Below are positions 1 through 5,821 of a DNA stretch of 16,763 nt, one piece after another. The notes under the pieces were generated by a model, which had not been told where the DNA came from, made no database searches, and saw only the letters and a list, made by a program, of their open reading frames with translations. The stretch spans positions 1 through 16,763 of the forward strand of contig ONPH01000012.1 of NCBI GenBank assembly GCA_900319655.1, written 5' to 3'. Origin of the DNA: an uncultured Eubacteriales bacterium (GTDB lineage: Bacteria > Bacillota > Clostridia > Oscillospirales > Acutalibacteraceae). Within the stretch, counting starts at the first letter, position 1, and each line of letters starts with the position of its first letter. Position numbers and translations under genes: made by a program.

Positions 1-240
1 TGACGTGACCAGCTTGCCGATACCGAGCGCGGCGGTATAGTCGCCGTCAGTCCAGTAATTCAGCACTCTCGGCACTAAATGAAGCGCGTCGCCGCAGCCG
101 AGCAGCAAGGTCATTATTCCGAAAATTCGGACGTACTTTCTGCCTTTTGAATTTTTAAGCAGCAGAACACCGCTGACAATCGCGAAAACAAGATAACAAA
201 TGTCAAAAATACTCTCGGGCAGAGCAGGCATAAGCTTCAT
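1..240 (-). CDS. Membrane protein of unknown function, N-terminal part only
   Basis: This is the first 80 codons of a gene that runs off the left edge. It starts with MKLMPALPES and has an AGGAG ribosome site 8 bases upstream of the ATG. Two hydrophobic segments are visible, at about residues 10-27 and 37-60. They are separated by a short basic stretch (KNSKGRKYVR) that would face the cytoplasm by the positive-inside rule. The segment LLGCGDALHLVPRVLNYW recalls a family of uncharacterised Firmicutes multi-spanning proteins, but I cannot name the family with certainty. No catalytic motif is visible in this part. It has its own promoter at 272-300 and is separated from the tRNA operon by about 275 bases, so it appears to be a separate transcription unit. 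Confidence 0.75.
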   Translation of the reverse strand, partial: MKLMPALPESIFDICYLVFAIVSGVLLLKNSKGRKYVRIFGIMTLLLGCGDALHLVPRVLNYWTDGDYTAALGIGKLVTS

Positions 241-271
241 ATCAATTTCTCCTAAAAGTTAGATTAACCTA

Positions 272-300
272 ATCATAGCAGAAAAGTTTGTGTTTGTCTA
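272..300 (-). promoter_or_regulatory. Promoter of the truncated membrane-protein gene
   Basis: Minus-strand TAGACA (295-300), a 17-base spacer and TATGAT (272-277) form a good sigma-A promoter about 30 bases before the start codon. A small inverted repeat, GATTA-ACC-TAATC (262-274), overlaps the -10 box and the likely transcription start, where a repressor could bind. The repressor is inference. Confidence 0.6.
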
Positions 301-415
301 TAAATGATTTTTGCTGTTTTAAATCTTAACTGCCAAACAGTTTTGCGGATTGGAAGCCTTACATCTCGTTTTATGCGGCGTGTGTTTAGCTATAAGTTTG
401 CGTAGCTCTCTCGCG

Positions 416-468
416 GAAAACAGTCCACCGGACTGTTTTCTTTTCGCTCGTCTTCAAGTCCGGTCGCC
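416..468. repeat. Palindromic module plus inverted copy of the tRNA-Leu 3' region
   Basis: Positions 416-426 and 430-440 form a perfect 11-bp hairpin (GAAAACAGTCC / GGACTGTTTTC) with a 3-base loop. On the plus strand a TTTT run follows, so it could act as a terminator. Just beyond it, 453-468 (TTCAAGTCCGGTCGCC) is an exact inverted copy of 524-539, the T-arm and 3' acceptor strand of the neighbouring tRNA-Leu. No convincing protein is encoded in 241-516. Short open frames across this stretch read through the tRNA and hairpin and are judged spurious. Confidence 0.6.
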
Positions 469-483
469 ACGCGAAGGTAAAAT

Positions 484-516
484 AAAACAGAGATACCCAG
501 TGAGTATCTCTGTTTT
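484..516 (-). terminator. Intrinsic terminator of the tRNA operon
   Basis: A perfect 13-bp stem (484-496 with 504-516) has a 7-base loop. In the minus direction it is followed by a TTTTATTTTACC tract. It lies directly after the CCA end of tRNA-Leu and ends the tRNA operon. The stem is flanked by T runs on both strands, so it may work in both directions. Confidence 0.85.
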
Positions 517-604
517 TGGTGCCGGCGACCGGACTTGAACCGGTACGGAGTATTAGTCCGAGGGATTTTAAGTCCCTTGTGTCTGCCTATTCCACCACGC
601 CGGC
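517..604 (-). tRNA. tRNA-Leu (anticodon TAA)
   Basis: This is a class II tRNA with a long variable arm. The acceptor strands GCCGGCG and CGCCGGC pair perfectly, the discriminator is A and the CCA end is encoded (517-519). The anticodon stem AGGGA/TCCCT holds the loop CTTAAAA, giving anticodon TAA. The T arm reads GGTTCAAGTCC. It is the last tRNA of the Met-Glu-Leu operon. Confidence 0.97.
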
Positions 605-622
605 GGTTTTGAGTATTAACTA

Positions 623-647
623 AGCCCCTCACAAAATGTAAGGGGCT
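623..647 (-). other. Hairpin spacer between tRNA-Glu and tRNA-Leu
   Basis: AGCCCC...GGGGCT forms an 11-bp stem (one G-U pair) with a TTT loop in the 45-base spacer between the two tRNAs. No T run follows it on the minus strand, so it is more likely a processing or spacer hairpin, or a leaky attenuator, than a strong terminator. Confidence 0.5.
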
Positions 648-649
648 GG

Positions 650-724
650 TGGTGACCCGGACGAGAATCGAACTCGTGTTACCGCCGTGAAAGGGCGGTG
701 TCTTAACCGCTTGACCACCGGGCC
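650..724 (-). tRNA. tRNA-Glu (anticodon TTC)
   Basis: A 72-base cloverleaf with an encoded CCA (650-652). The acceptor GGCCCGG pairs with CCGGGTC, with one G-U pair at position 2. The anticodon stem CCGCC/GGCGG holds the loop CTTTCAC, giving TTC. The T arm reads GAGTTCGATTCTC. It is the second tRNA of the operon. Confidence 0.97.
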
Positions 725-727
725 GAA

Positions 728-804
728 TGGTAGCGGAAATAGGACTTGAACCTACGACACTTCGGGTATGAACCGAATGCTCTAGCCAGCTGAGCTATTC
801 CGCC
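728..804 (-). tRNA. tRNA-Met (anticodon CAT), elongator type
   Basis: A full cloverleaf with an encoded CCA (728-730). The anticodon stem TTCGG/CCGAA holds the loop TTCATAC. It lacks the three consecutive G-C pairs in the anticodon stem and the mismatched first acceptor pair that mark the initiator tRNA. The loop is TTCATAC rather than the CTCATAA typical of the lysidine-modified tRNA-Ile, so elongator Met is the best call. It is the first tRNA after the promoter at 830-858. Confidence 0.93.
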
Positions 805-829
805 ATATTCGCTGAAATCAGCATTTGTT

Positions 830-858
830 ATTATATATTAAAAAATGGGGTTTGTCAA
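830..858 (-). promoter_or_regulatory. Consensus promoter of the tRNA operon
   Basis: Minus-strand TTGACA (853-858), exactly 17 bases of spacer and TATAAT (830-835) match the sigma-A consensus at all twelve positions. This fits a tRNA operon, which needs strong transcription. The -35 box and most of the spacer overlap the terminator of the upstream phosphoribosyltransferase gene. Confidence 0.88.
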
Positions 859-870
859 TAGCAAACCCCA
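840..870 (-). terminator. Intrinsic terminator of the phosphoribosyltransferase gene
   Basis: The 9-bp stem TGGGGTTTG/CAAACCCCA (846-854 with 862-870) has a 7-base loop and is followed on the minus strand by six T residues (840-845). It begins 15 bases after the stop codon. It physically overlaps the tRNA promoter. Confidence 0.88.
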
Positions 871-885
871 AATTTATTAATATTA

Positions 886-1521
886 TCACAGTGCGGAGTA
901 TCCGTAGCTGTTAACAAGCGCCTCAATTTTCTCGCCTCTTTGGCAAATCGGGCACTGGTGGGGCTTAAAGCTCTGGTAATCTCCAAGGTCGTGGGGGTCG
1001 AAGATTGAGTGAACCGGATGGCCGTCGCACTCGTTAACCGTCGCGAAAATCGACGAAATTCCAACGATATGTCCGCCGTAGTAGTTAATCGCGTCAATCG
1101 CCGCAAGGGCGCTCTTGCCGGTTGTTACCGAAGCTGCCAAAACCAGCACGTGCTTGTTGGCGAGCATCGGCACAAGGTTGTCGCGGAAAATCATCTGACC
1201 TCCGCCGATAAACTCGGGCGAAATGACGTAAATCGTCTGGTGGGCGTTGAGGTTAATAAAGTCGTCCCTCGTAAGCTCCTCGGCAACGCAAGCGCCGATA
1301 ACCTCGGTGCCGTCAAGGCAGAGGATTGTGTCAACAATCGTCCTCGCGCGGTAGGCGGATACCATCTCTTTCGCAACGGCGCTCGCCTCCGAAAGTCTTG
1401 TTTTTTGGGTTGTAACGTCGATGTAGTAGTTGATGTGGCTGTGCATTGTTGCAAAGTGTCCTTTTCTGACGCGCAGGAACACGTTTTTGTTTTTGGTTCT
1501 GATTTTATATTCCTTAGACAT
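886..1521 (-). CDS. Orotate phosphoribosyltransferase-like protein
   Basis: A 211-residue type I phosphoribosyltransferase. The start MSKEYKIRTK is chosen because AAGGAGG lies just upstream; a longer frame to 1575 has no ribosome site. N-terminal HSHINYYIDVT resembles the SxYYID segment of PyrE, and residues 125-137 (VLVLAASVTTGKS) are the PRPP loop. The loop is unusual: the acidic pair normally found before the TTG (as in VEDVVTTG) is replaced by Ala-Ala. The C-terminus carries HQCPICQRG (residues 188-196), a Cys pair also seen in some PyrE-like proteins. The gene stands alone, with no pyrimidine genes nearby. It could be a true PyrE or a paralogue that salvages another base; the altered loop makes me unsure of the substrate. 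Confidence 0.75.
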   Translation of the reverse strand: MSKEYKIRTKNKNVFLRVRKGHFATMHSHINYYIDVTTQKTRLSEASAVAKEMVSAYRARTIVDTILCLDGTEVIGACVAEELTRDDFINLNAHQTIYVISPEFIGGGQMIFRDNLVPMLANKHVLVLAASVTTGKSALAAIDAINYYGGHIVGISSIFATVNECDGHPVHSIFDPHDLGDYQSFKPHQCPICQRGEKIEALVNSYGYSAL

Positions 1522-1545
1522 AGTATCCTCCTTAAAGCTAAAATT

Positions 1546-1551
1546 ATTATA
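1546..1551 (-). promoter_or_regulatory. Possible -10 box of the phosphoribosyltransferase gene
   Basis: Minus-strand TATAAT lies 24 bases before the start codon. The best -35 candidate, TTGCTT (1570-1575, 18-base spacer), matches the consensus at only three positions. It lies in a short palindrome, GCAAT-TT-ATTGC (1572-1583), that might be an operator. Confidence 0.4.
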
Positions 1552-1590
1552 TTTTAATTTTACAACATAAAGCAATTTATTGCAAGATAA

Positions 1591-1633
1591 ATTTATAAAA
1601 GCAGAGTTATTCGCGGTTGAATATCTCTGCTTT
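1591..1633 (-). terminator. Intrinsic terminator of the small XRE regulator
   Basis: AAAGCAGAG (1598-1606) pairs perfectly with CTCTGCTTT (1625-1633). The stem is extended inward by ATTC/GAAT-type pairs and is followed on the minus strand by TTTTATAAATTT. The stem begins inside the regulator's TGA stop codon. Confidence 0.75.
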
Positions 1634-1833
1634 CAGTCTTTTCTGTATTCAATTATATCAAATAAATCGCAATCCAAAATCTCACACAGCTGATTGAGCG
1701 TGTACGTGCTTACGTTGCCGTTTTTTCGCAGACGGTCAAGCTGACCCGTGCTGATGTGATAGGTTTTAATAAGCTTATATTGAGATATGTTTTTTTCTTT
1801 GAGCGTTTGCCAAAGCTTGTCATATAAAATCAT
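1633..1833 (-). CDS. Small XRE/Cro-type DNA-binding regulator
   Basis: A 66-residue protein that is essentially one helix-turn-helix domain. Residues 16-36 (around ISQYKLIKTYHISTGQLDRL) form the helix-turn-helix, and LNQLCEILDCDLFDIIEY is the usual C-terminal helix of these minimal Cro/C1 regulators. I chose MILYDKLWQT because AAGGA lies 8 bases upstream; a longer frame to 1959 would run through the divergent promoter region and begins with non-protein-like sequence. It is transcribed away from the secreted protein gene at 1977, and the two promoters share their -35 region. It could therefore autoregulate and also control that gene, but this is inference from position. Confidence 0.8.
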   Translation of the reverse strand: MILYDKLWQTLKEKNISQYKLIKTYHISTGQLDRLRKNGNVSTYTLNQLCEILDCDLFDIIEYRKD

Positions 1834-1884
1834 AAGAAAGTCCTTGAAAAGTTTACAATTATTATTTACTTTTCTTGTGATTTT

Positions 1885-1913
1885 AGTATAAATTATTGTT
1901 CGATTGTTGACAG
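1885..1913 (-). promoter_or_regulatory. Promoter of the XRE regulator
   Basis: Minus-strand CTGTCA (1908-1913), 17 bases and TATACT (1885-1890). Its -35 overlaps the -35 of the divergent promoter by five bases, so the two polymerases would compete. Two direct ATTGTT motifs 8 bases apart (1895-1900 and 1903-1908) lie in the shared region and could be regulator half-sites. Confidence 0.5.
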
Positions 1914-1935
1914 TAGCCCGTATTCTGGCTATAAT
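1907..1935 (+). promoter_or_regulatory. Consensus promoter of the secreted fibronectin-III gene
   Basis: TTGACA (1907-1912), 17 bases and TATAAT (1930-1935) match the sigma-A consensus fully. The leader to the ATG at 1977 is about 35 bases and contains a strong AAAGGAGG ribosome site. Confidence 0.85.
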
Positions 1936-1976
1936 AGTTGTAATAAAATATATGTTCAAAAAAGGAGGAACATTTT

Positions 1977-3431
1977 ATGAAAAAACAAGTCAAAAGAGCA
2001 CTATCAATTTTATTATCGGCAATTATTATTGCATCGTTGTTTGCAATTGTGCCGATTCAGGCAGGCGCGGCTGTACCGGCATGGAAAACGGCTTATATTA
2101 ATTATATTAAAAACGATGAGATGATAAAAAAATATGGAGATGGTATTGATTTTAAGCTATATGACTTTGATCAAAATGGAATCCCTGAATTAATTGTTGA
2201 TTCGCATTGGGGGTTTTATGGCGGTACATTACTGACGTTTGGATACGATGGATTTAATACCGGCAGGTTAGATTCATTGACAACATTTGGGGGTGATGGA
2301 TGCAGAATGATATATGGAAATAAAATACTGGACAGCTCTGGCAGAATGGGAGCATATACAGACGTAGTTTATCAATTTAATGGAAATAATCTTCAACCTG
2401 GTAAAATTACTACATTGTTTTTTGGCTTACGTTACGTAGACACCTATAAAAAAACTTATAAGTATAAAACTTCCATGACTAACAACTGGCAAAAGAATTT
2501 GACAGCAGTTCAACAACAAGGATATGTTAGTCAACAACAGTATGAAAGTAAACTATCTTCTATATTTGACAAAAGCAAAGCGTTAATGCTAACAAGTAAA
2601 AATTGCAGTAATAAATCAAAAATCATTAGTGAAATAAATAACTATAATTCAGCTCCCGCCGCGCCAACAATCAGCGTGGCTAACGGAGTAAGCGGTCTTG
2701 ATGTCGCTTGGGGCAAGGTTGCAAACGCTCAGTCATACGTTGTGTATTACAAAACCGCGTCAACAGGATGGTCGAGTTTTTCAACAACCTCAACCAGAGC
2801 CACCATCACAAATGTAGGCTCGGGTAAATACTATTACGTTCAGGTTCAGTCAATAGGTGCGAACGGCGTTAAGGGTAATTACTCAAAAGTAAAAACGATG
2901 ACATATCTGTCAAGAGTTAATATAACTTCACTTGTATATAACGGCAACAATACCTTAAAATGGAATGCCGTTCCGGGGGCGAACAAGTATCAAATCGCGC
3001 GTCTTAAATCGGGCGACAAAGCGTACACTTATCTTTATACAACAACACCGTCGTTAATTGAGAAGAACGCGGTAGGCGGAATCGCCTATACTTATCAGGT
3101 TCGCGCTATGTATCAGACGACAAACAGCGGAACCGCTTACGGCGCGTGGTCGTCAACAAAATCCGTTCCCACTTTGGTTGCTCCTACAGTAACGCTGTCA
3201 AACAAATCAAACGGAATCCGCGTTACATGGAACTCAATCCGCGGCGCAATCAGATATATTGTATATTATAAAAAGTCAACAGATAAAGGCTGGTCGTCAG
3301 CTGTCACAACCAACCTGTATTATCCGATTTTGAATGCTCAGCGCGGAGCACTGTACTATGTTCAGGTTCGTCCTGTCGGGGCTACAGTCAGCCAGCCGTA
3401 TTCAAGCGTAAAAAGCATAGTATTCAAATAA
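1977..3431 (+). CDS. Secreted protein with Ca-binding-like domain and three fibronectin-III repeats
   Basis: A 484-residue exported protein. Residues 1-32 are a signal peptide (KKQVKR, then a hydrophobic core ending IQAGAA). Residues about 33-222 form one domain with LYDFDQNGIPELIVD (61-75), an Asp-rich loop resembling the calcium loops of EF-hand/dockerin-type proteins. Residues about 226-311, 312-399 and 400-484 are three fibronectin-III-like repeats, recognised by recurring W, YYV, VQV and YQVRA strands. There is no sortase motif, membrane anchor or dockerin pair, so it is probably secreted or loosely wall-bound. The first domain is much more AT-rich than the fibronectin part, suggesting joined modules. 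Ligand and function are unknown; no catalytic domain is recognised. Confidence 0.85.
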   Translation: MKKQVKRALSILLSAIIIASLFAIVPIQAGAAVPAWKTAYINYIKNDEMIKKYGDGIDFKLYDFDQNGIPELIVDSHWGFYGGTLLTFGYDGFNTGRLDSLTTFGGDGCRMIYGNKILDSSGRMGAYTDVVYQFNGNNLQPGKITTLFFGLRYVDTYKKTYKYKTSMTNNWQKNLTAVQQQGYVSQQQYESKLSSIFDKSKALMLTSKNCSNKSKIISEINNYNSAPAAPTISVANGVSGLDVAWGKVANAQSYVVYYKTASTGWSSFSTTSTRATITNVGSGKYYYVQVQSIGANGVKGNYSKVKTMTYLSRVNITSLVYNGNNTLKWNAVPGANKYQIARLKSGDKAYTYLYTTTPSLIEKNAVGGIAYTYQVRAMYQTTNSGTAYGAWSSTKSVPTLVAPTVTLSNKSNGIRVTWNSIRGAIRYIVYYKKSTDKGWSSAVTTNLYYPILNAQRGALYYVQVRPVGATVSQPYSSVKSIVFK

Positions 3432-3497
3432 TCAAAAACAAAAGGAAAAGCTATTTTAAAACTCAAATACATACACGCATATTCCTTAAATAAAAAT

Positions 3498-3580
3498 GTA
3501 GGGTTTGGTCTTGACCAAACCGCAGATTGAACACTAAATGTTCAGTGCTTGACCGCGGTTCAGTCTCGACTGAACCCTAC
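3498..3580. repeat. Composite palindromic repeat element
   Basis: An 83-bp element bounded by GTAGGGTT (3498-3505) and its inverse AACCCTAC (3573-3580). Inside are two 20-bp near-perfect palindromes (3502-3521, GGTTTGGTC-TT-GACCAAACC; and 3557-3576, GGTTCAGTC-TC-GACTGAACC), a middle hairpin TGAACA/TGTTCA (3528-3544) and AACCGC/GCGGTT (3518-3523 with 3555-3560). Several alternative folds are possible. A related palindrome ends the upp operon at 13551-13574, so this is probably a dispersed repeat family. The rest of 3432-3654 holds only AT-rich sequence and the Nudix terminator. Confidence 0.8.
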
Positions 3581-3585
3581 AATAA

Positions 3586-3639
3586 AATAATAAAAACGGA
3601 GTCGTCTCACACTCACATAAAGAGTATGCAGACGGCTCC
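3586..3639 (-). terminator. Intrinsic terminator of the DHHW-Nudix operon
   Basis: The minus-strand stem GGAGCCGTCT...AGACGACTCC (3598-3607 with 3630-3639) has one mismatch. An inner stem CATACTC/GAGTGTG extends it, and TTTTTATTATTTT follows. It starts about 15 bases after the Nudix stop codon. Confidence 0.8.
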
Positions 3640-3654
3640 TAAACTATTATAATT

Positions 3655-4353
3655 TTACGGCTTCATCAGGTGGATCGTAAGCTCTGCCTTTTCGATAATT
3701 CTCAAATCGTTGTCGTAGGTGCACATCTTACGCGCCTGCTGAAGGTCAACCCAGATGTAGCTGTCGATTTCCTCCTCCTGAATAACAACGTTGTCTGTGA
3801 ACGCTCTGGCGAGGAAGAACACCACCCTCTTGCGGATTTTGCCGAACGGGCAGTACTCGCTGATTTCGCGGAAGCCCGGGGTGATTGTAACGTCGAGACC
3901 GGTCTCCTCCTTAATCTCGCGGATGGCGGTTTCCTGTTCGGTTTCGCCTTCCTCGATATGTCCCTTCGGAAAGCTCCAGTACCTGCCGTTGTTGTTCTTA
4001 ACAAGCAGGATTTTTGTGTTCTGCTTGGTCTTGTAGAAAATAATTGCTCCGCAGGATTTTTCGTAAAGACAGCGGATTGATTTCAGCTTTATATTTTTTA
4101 ATTTTGAAAGTATCCGTCTGAGCTCAGGCTCGTAGTAAATATCGCCGTAACGCGCGACAATCATACGCTCCCCGGTAAGCCCTTCAAATTCAGCGACAGC
4201 CACAACGATTCCGTCAAAATATTCGTCAGCGCCCTTGCGCGTAACAAAGTATGCGCTTTTTGTCGAAGCCGAACCGTCCGTGCTCACGCGAGCCGAATAC
4301 AGGTTGTCGCTGATATTTCCGAAAATAGAAATCTTAACATTTTCCGCAATCAT
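3655..4353 (-). CDS. Nudix hydrolase, Ap4A-hydrolase-like, with extra N-terminal domain
   Basis: A 232-residue protein. Residues 98-230 are a Nudix hydrolase domain. The Nudix box occupies residues 131-153 (from GHIEEGE to REIKEETGL) and is complete, with all metal-binding glutamates. The stretch CGAIIFY...WSFPKGHIEEGE is typical of the bis(5'-nucleosyl)-tetraphosphatase (NUDT2/MutT-like) group, so the likely reaction is hydrolysis of dinucleoside polyphosphates or a related nucleotide. Residues 1-97 are a separate small domain I do not recognise (FDGIVVAVAEFEGLTGERMIVAR). The start has AAAGGAGG 8 bases upstream. It lies 23 bases after the DHHW gene and shares its operon and terminator; no functional link is evident. 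Confidence 0.88.
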   Translation of the reverse strand: MIAENVKISIFGNISDNLYSARVSTDGSASTKSAYFVTRKGADEYFDGIVVAVAEFEGLTGERMIVARYGDIYYEPELRRILSKLKNIKLKSIRCLYEKSCGAIIFYKTKQNTKILLVKNNNGRYWSFPKGHIEEGETEQETAIREIKEETGLDVTITPGFREISEYCPFGKIRKRVVFFLARAFTDNVVIQEEEIDSYIWVDLQQARKMCTYDNDLRIIEKAELTIHLMKP

Positions 4354-4376
4354 TTCTGCCGCCTCCTTTCTGAAAA

Positions 4377-5681
4377 TTAAATGGCTGATAACGAGCCGAT
4401 TTGCGTTTGTGAACCGGCGCTCTTGACGTCGTTGATAACAAGTACGTCCGTAATTCCGTTTTGCGAGCAGTAGTCAGAGAATTTCATTCCCATACTGTCA
4501 AAATAACGGTAGTCGATAACATGAACCTCGCCGTAGTTGTAGCTGAGGTAGGGTGCAATAGCGTCGCCGTAGTCCTCCTTGACAACCAAAAGCTTTTTGT
4601 CCTTTTGAGCCGCCGGAGAGCTTGAACGGATTACGCACAGCGGATTGTCGCCCACGAGGAATACACCGTAGGTGAATGAGCCCGAGGTTGCCGCCTCGTA
4701 ATATGGGCTCGGGTTTGTATACGACACGCCGTTTTGGTCTGTTACGTCCATCGGCGCTTCGTACGGAAGAATGCGGTAATGAACCGTATCCTCGCCGGGA
4801 ACGGCGGTGTAGAGCGAGTAGCTTCCGTAGAAGCCCTCAATCGTCTTGTCCTCGCAGTTTGCAAGGTCAAGCGGAGTTTGTCCGGTTGCCTTGGCAAACG
4901 CGTCGTAGCCGTAGTATGCGCCGAGGTCTGTCCAGTTGTCGTCCGATTTATAGTATATGTAATCGTTGTTGTGGTCAACCAAAGAATCGTAAGCGTTGAC
5001 AGATTTTACTTTATCGCTAAGCGCATTGTTAACCGAGGTGATAAACTCAGCCTGAGATGATGTTGTGAAGTCGCCTGTTTTAAGCCTGTCGGGCAGACAC
5101 AGCTCGGTGCTGCTCGGAACAACCATATTGTAGAAGTTAACCGACGGAGCTTGCTCGGCAAGGCTGTTGACAGCCGAGGCGTAAGCCTCTGCGCTTCCCT
5201 GGTCGGGCACAAATCTCAAAAATCCGGTGCTGTTCCAAACGCAGCACTCGCCGTAAACCTCGGCAGGACTGTTGTCGTCGGTGATATTCGGGGTTTTAAA
5301 TGAGGACGCGCTCTTTTTGCTCTCGCCGCCTGAGCTTGAACCGCCGTTCGGCGTTGCCTCCGACGGGGTGGCTTTCCGCGCTTCCTGCTTGAACTTTGTC
5401 TCGGTTGAAACGTTCACGACTTTGCTCGGCGAGTTTCCGCAGCCCTTGAACATCACGGTGAACAAAACCACGAGCAGAGCGAGAATTACCACGCCTGCGA
5501 TAATCAGAACCGCACGGTTTCTGAGCAGGCGCATCCGTTTTTCACGGGCTTTTGTGCGTGTGCTTTTCGGCACGCGTTTTTTGCTTTTGCCCTTAGCTTT
5601 TTCGGCACGGTTTTGACTGCTGTATATGTCGTCACCGAACATATCGACGTCTTGTAAACCGTTCTTTCCGCGACCGCGCAT
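4377..5681 (-). CDS. Membrane-anchored DHHW-family (AlgX/AlgJ-like) protein, probably inactive
   Basis: A 434-residue protein. Residues 1-56 are a basic cytoplasmic tail rich in Lys and Arg, 57-79 form one membrane helix, and 80-140 are a low-complexity Ser/Thr/Lys linker. Residues about 141-434 form an extracellular SGNH-like domain of the DHHW family. The family hallmark DHHWT appears as DDNWT (247-251), and the usual catalytic-Ser block (DSYxN) appears as EDYGDA (369-374). The closing VIDYRYF (388-394) is conserved. In AlgX-type O-acetyltransferases an Asp-His-Ser triad does the chemistry; here His and Ser are both replaced, so a binding or structural role is more likely than acetyl transfer. 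The start has GGAGGAG 7 bases upstream. It is the first gene of an operon with the Nudix gene. Confidence 0.8.
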   Translation of the reverse strand: MRGRGKNGLQDVDMFGDDIYSSQNRAEKAKGKSKKRVPKSTRTKAREKRMRLLRNRAVLIIAGVVILALLVVLFTVMFKGCGNSPSKVVNVSTETKFKQEARKATPSEATPNGGSSSGGESKKSASSFKTPNITDDNSPAEVYGECCVWNSTGFLRFVPDQGSAEAYASAVNSLAEQAPSVNFYNMVVPSSTELCLPDRLKTGDFTTSSQAEFITSVNNALSDKVKSVNAYDSLVDHNNDYIYYKSDDNWTDLGAYYGYDAFAKATGQTPLDLANCEDKTIEGFYGSYSLYTAVPGEDTVHYRILPYEAPMDVTDQNGVSYTNPSPYYEAATSGSFTYGVFLVGDNPLCVIRSSSPAAQKDKKLLVVKEDYGDAIAPYLSYNYGEVHVIDYRYFDSMGMKFSDYCSQNGITDVLVINDVKSAGSQTQIGSLSAI

Positions 5682-5717
5682 AAGCCTGCTCCTCCATTTT
5701 AGTACATATATATACTA

Positions 5718-5746
5718 ATTATACATCATATGAGAAGTAAAAACAA
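5718..5746 (-). promoter_or_regulatory. Promoter of the DHHW-Nudix operon
   Basis: Minus-strand TATAAT (5718-5723) has a weak -35, TTGTTT (5741-5746), at 17 bases. The start codon lies about 36 bases downstream. Confidence 0.5.
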
Positions 5747-5773
5747 CACTATTCGACAAGAAATTTTAAAAAT

Positions 5774-5817
5774 ATAAAACAAAAACTGCCATTCCGCGGT
5801 TTCACGAAACGGCAGTT
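5774..5817 (-). terminator. Intrinsic terminator of the two-component operon
   Basis: The minus-strand stem AACTGCCGTTTCG/CGGAATGGCAGTT (5784-5817) has 13 pairs including two G-U pairs, and is followed by TTTGTTTTATATTTTT. It starts 4 bases after the kinase stop codon. Confidence 0.88.
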
Positions 5818-5821
5818 AATT

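Noticed and set aside
328..344. AACTG-CCAAA-CAGTT followed by TT as a plus-strand terminator
   Set aside because: The stem is only five pairs, the T run is short, and no plus-strand gene precedes it.
350..632. Short open frames on both strands across the tRNA-Leu flank
   Set aside because: They read through a tRNA, a terminator and a palindrome; the apparent ENSPxDCF peptides are translations of the palindrome.
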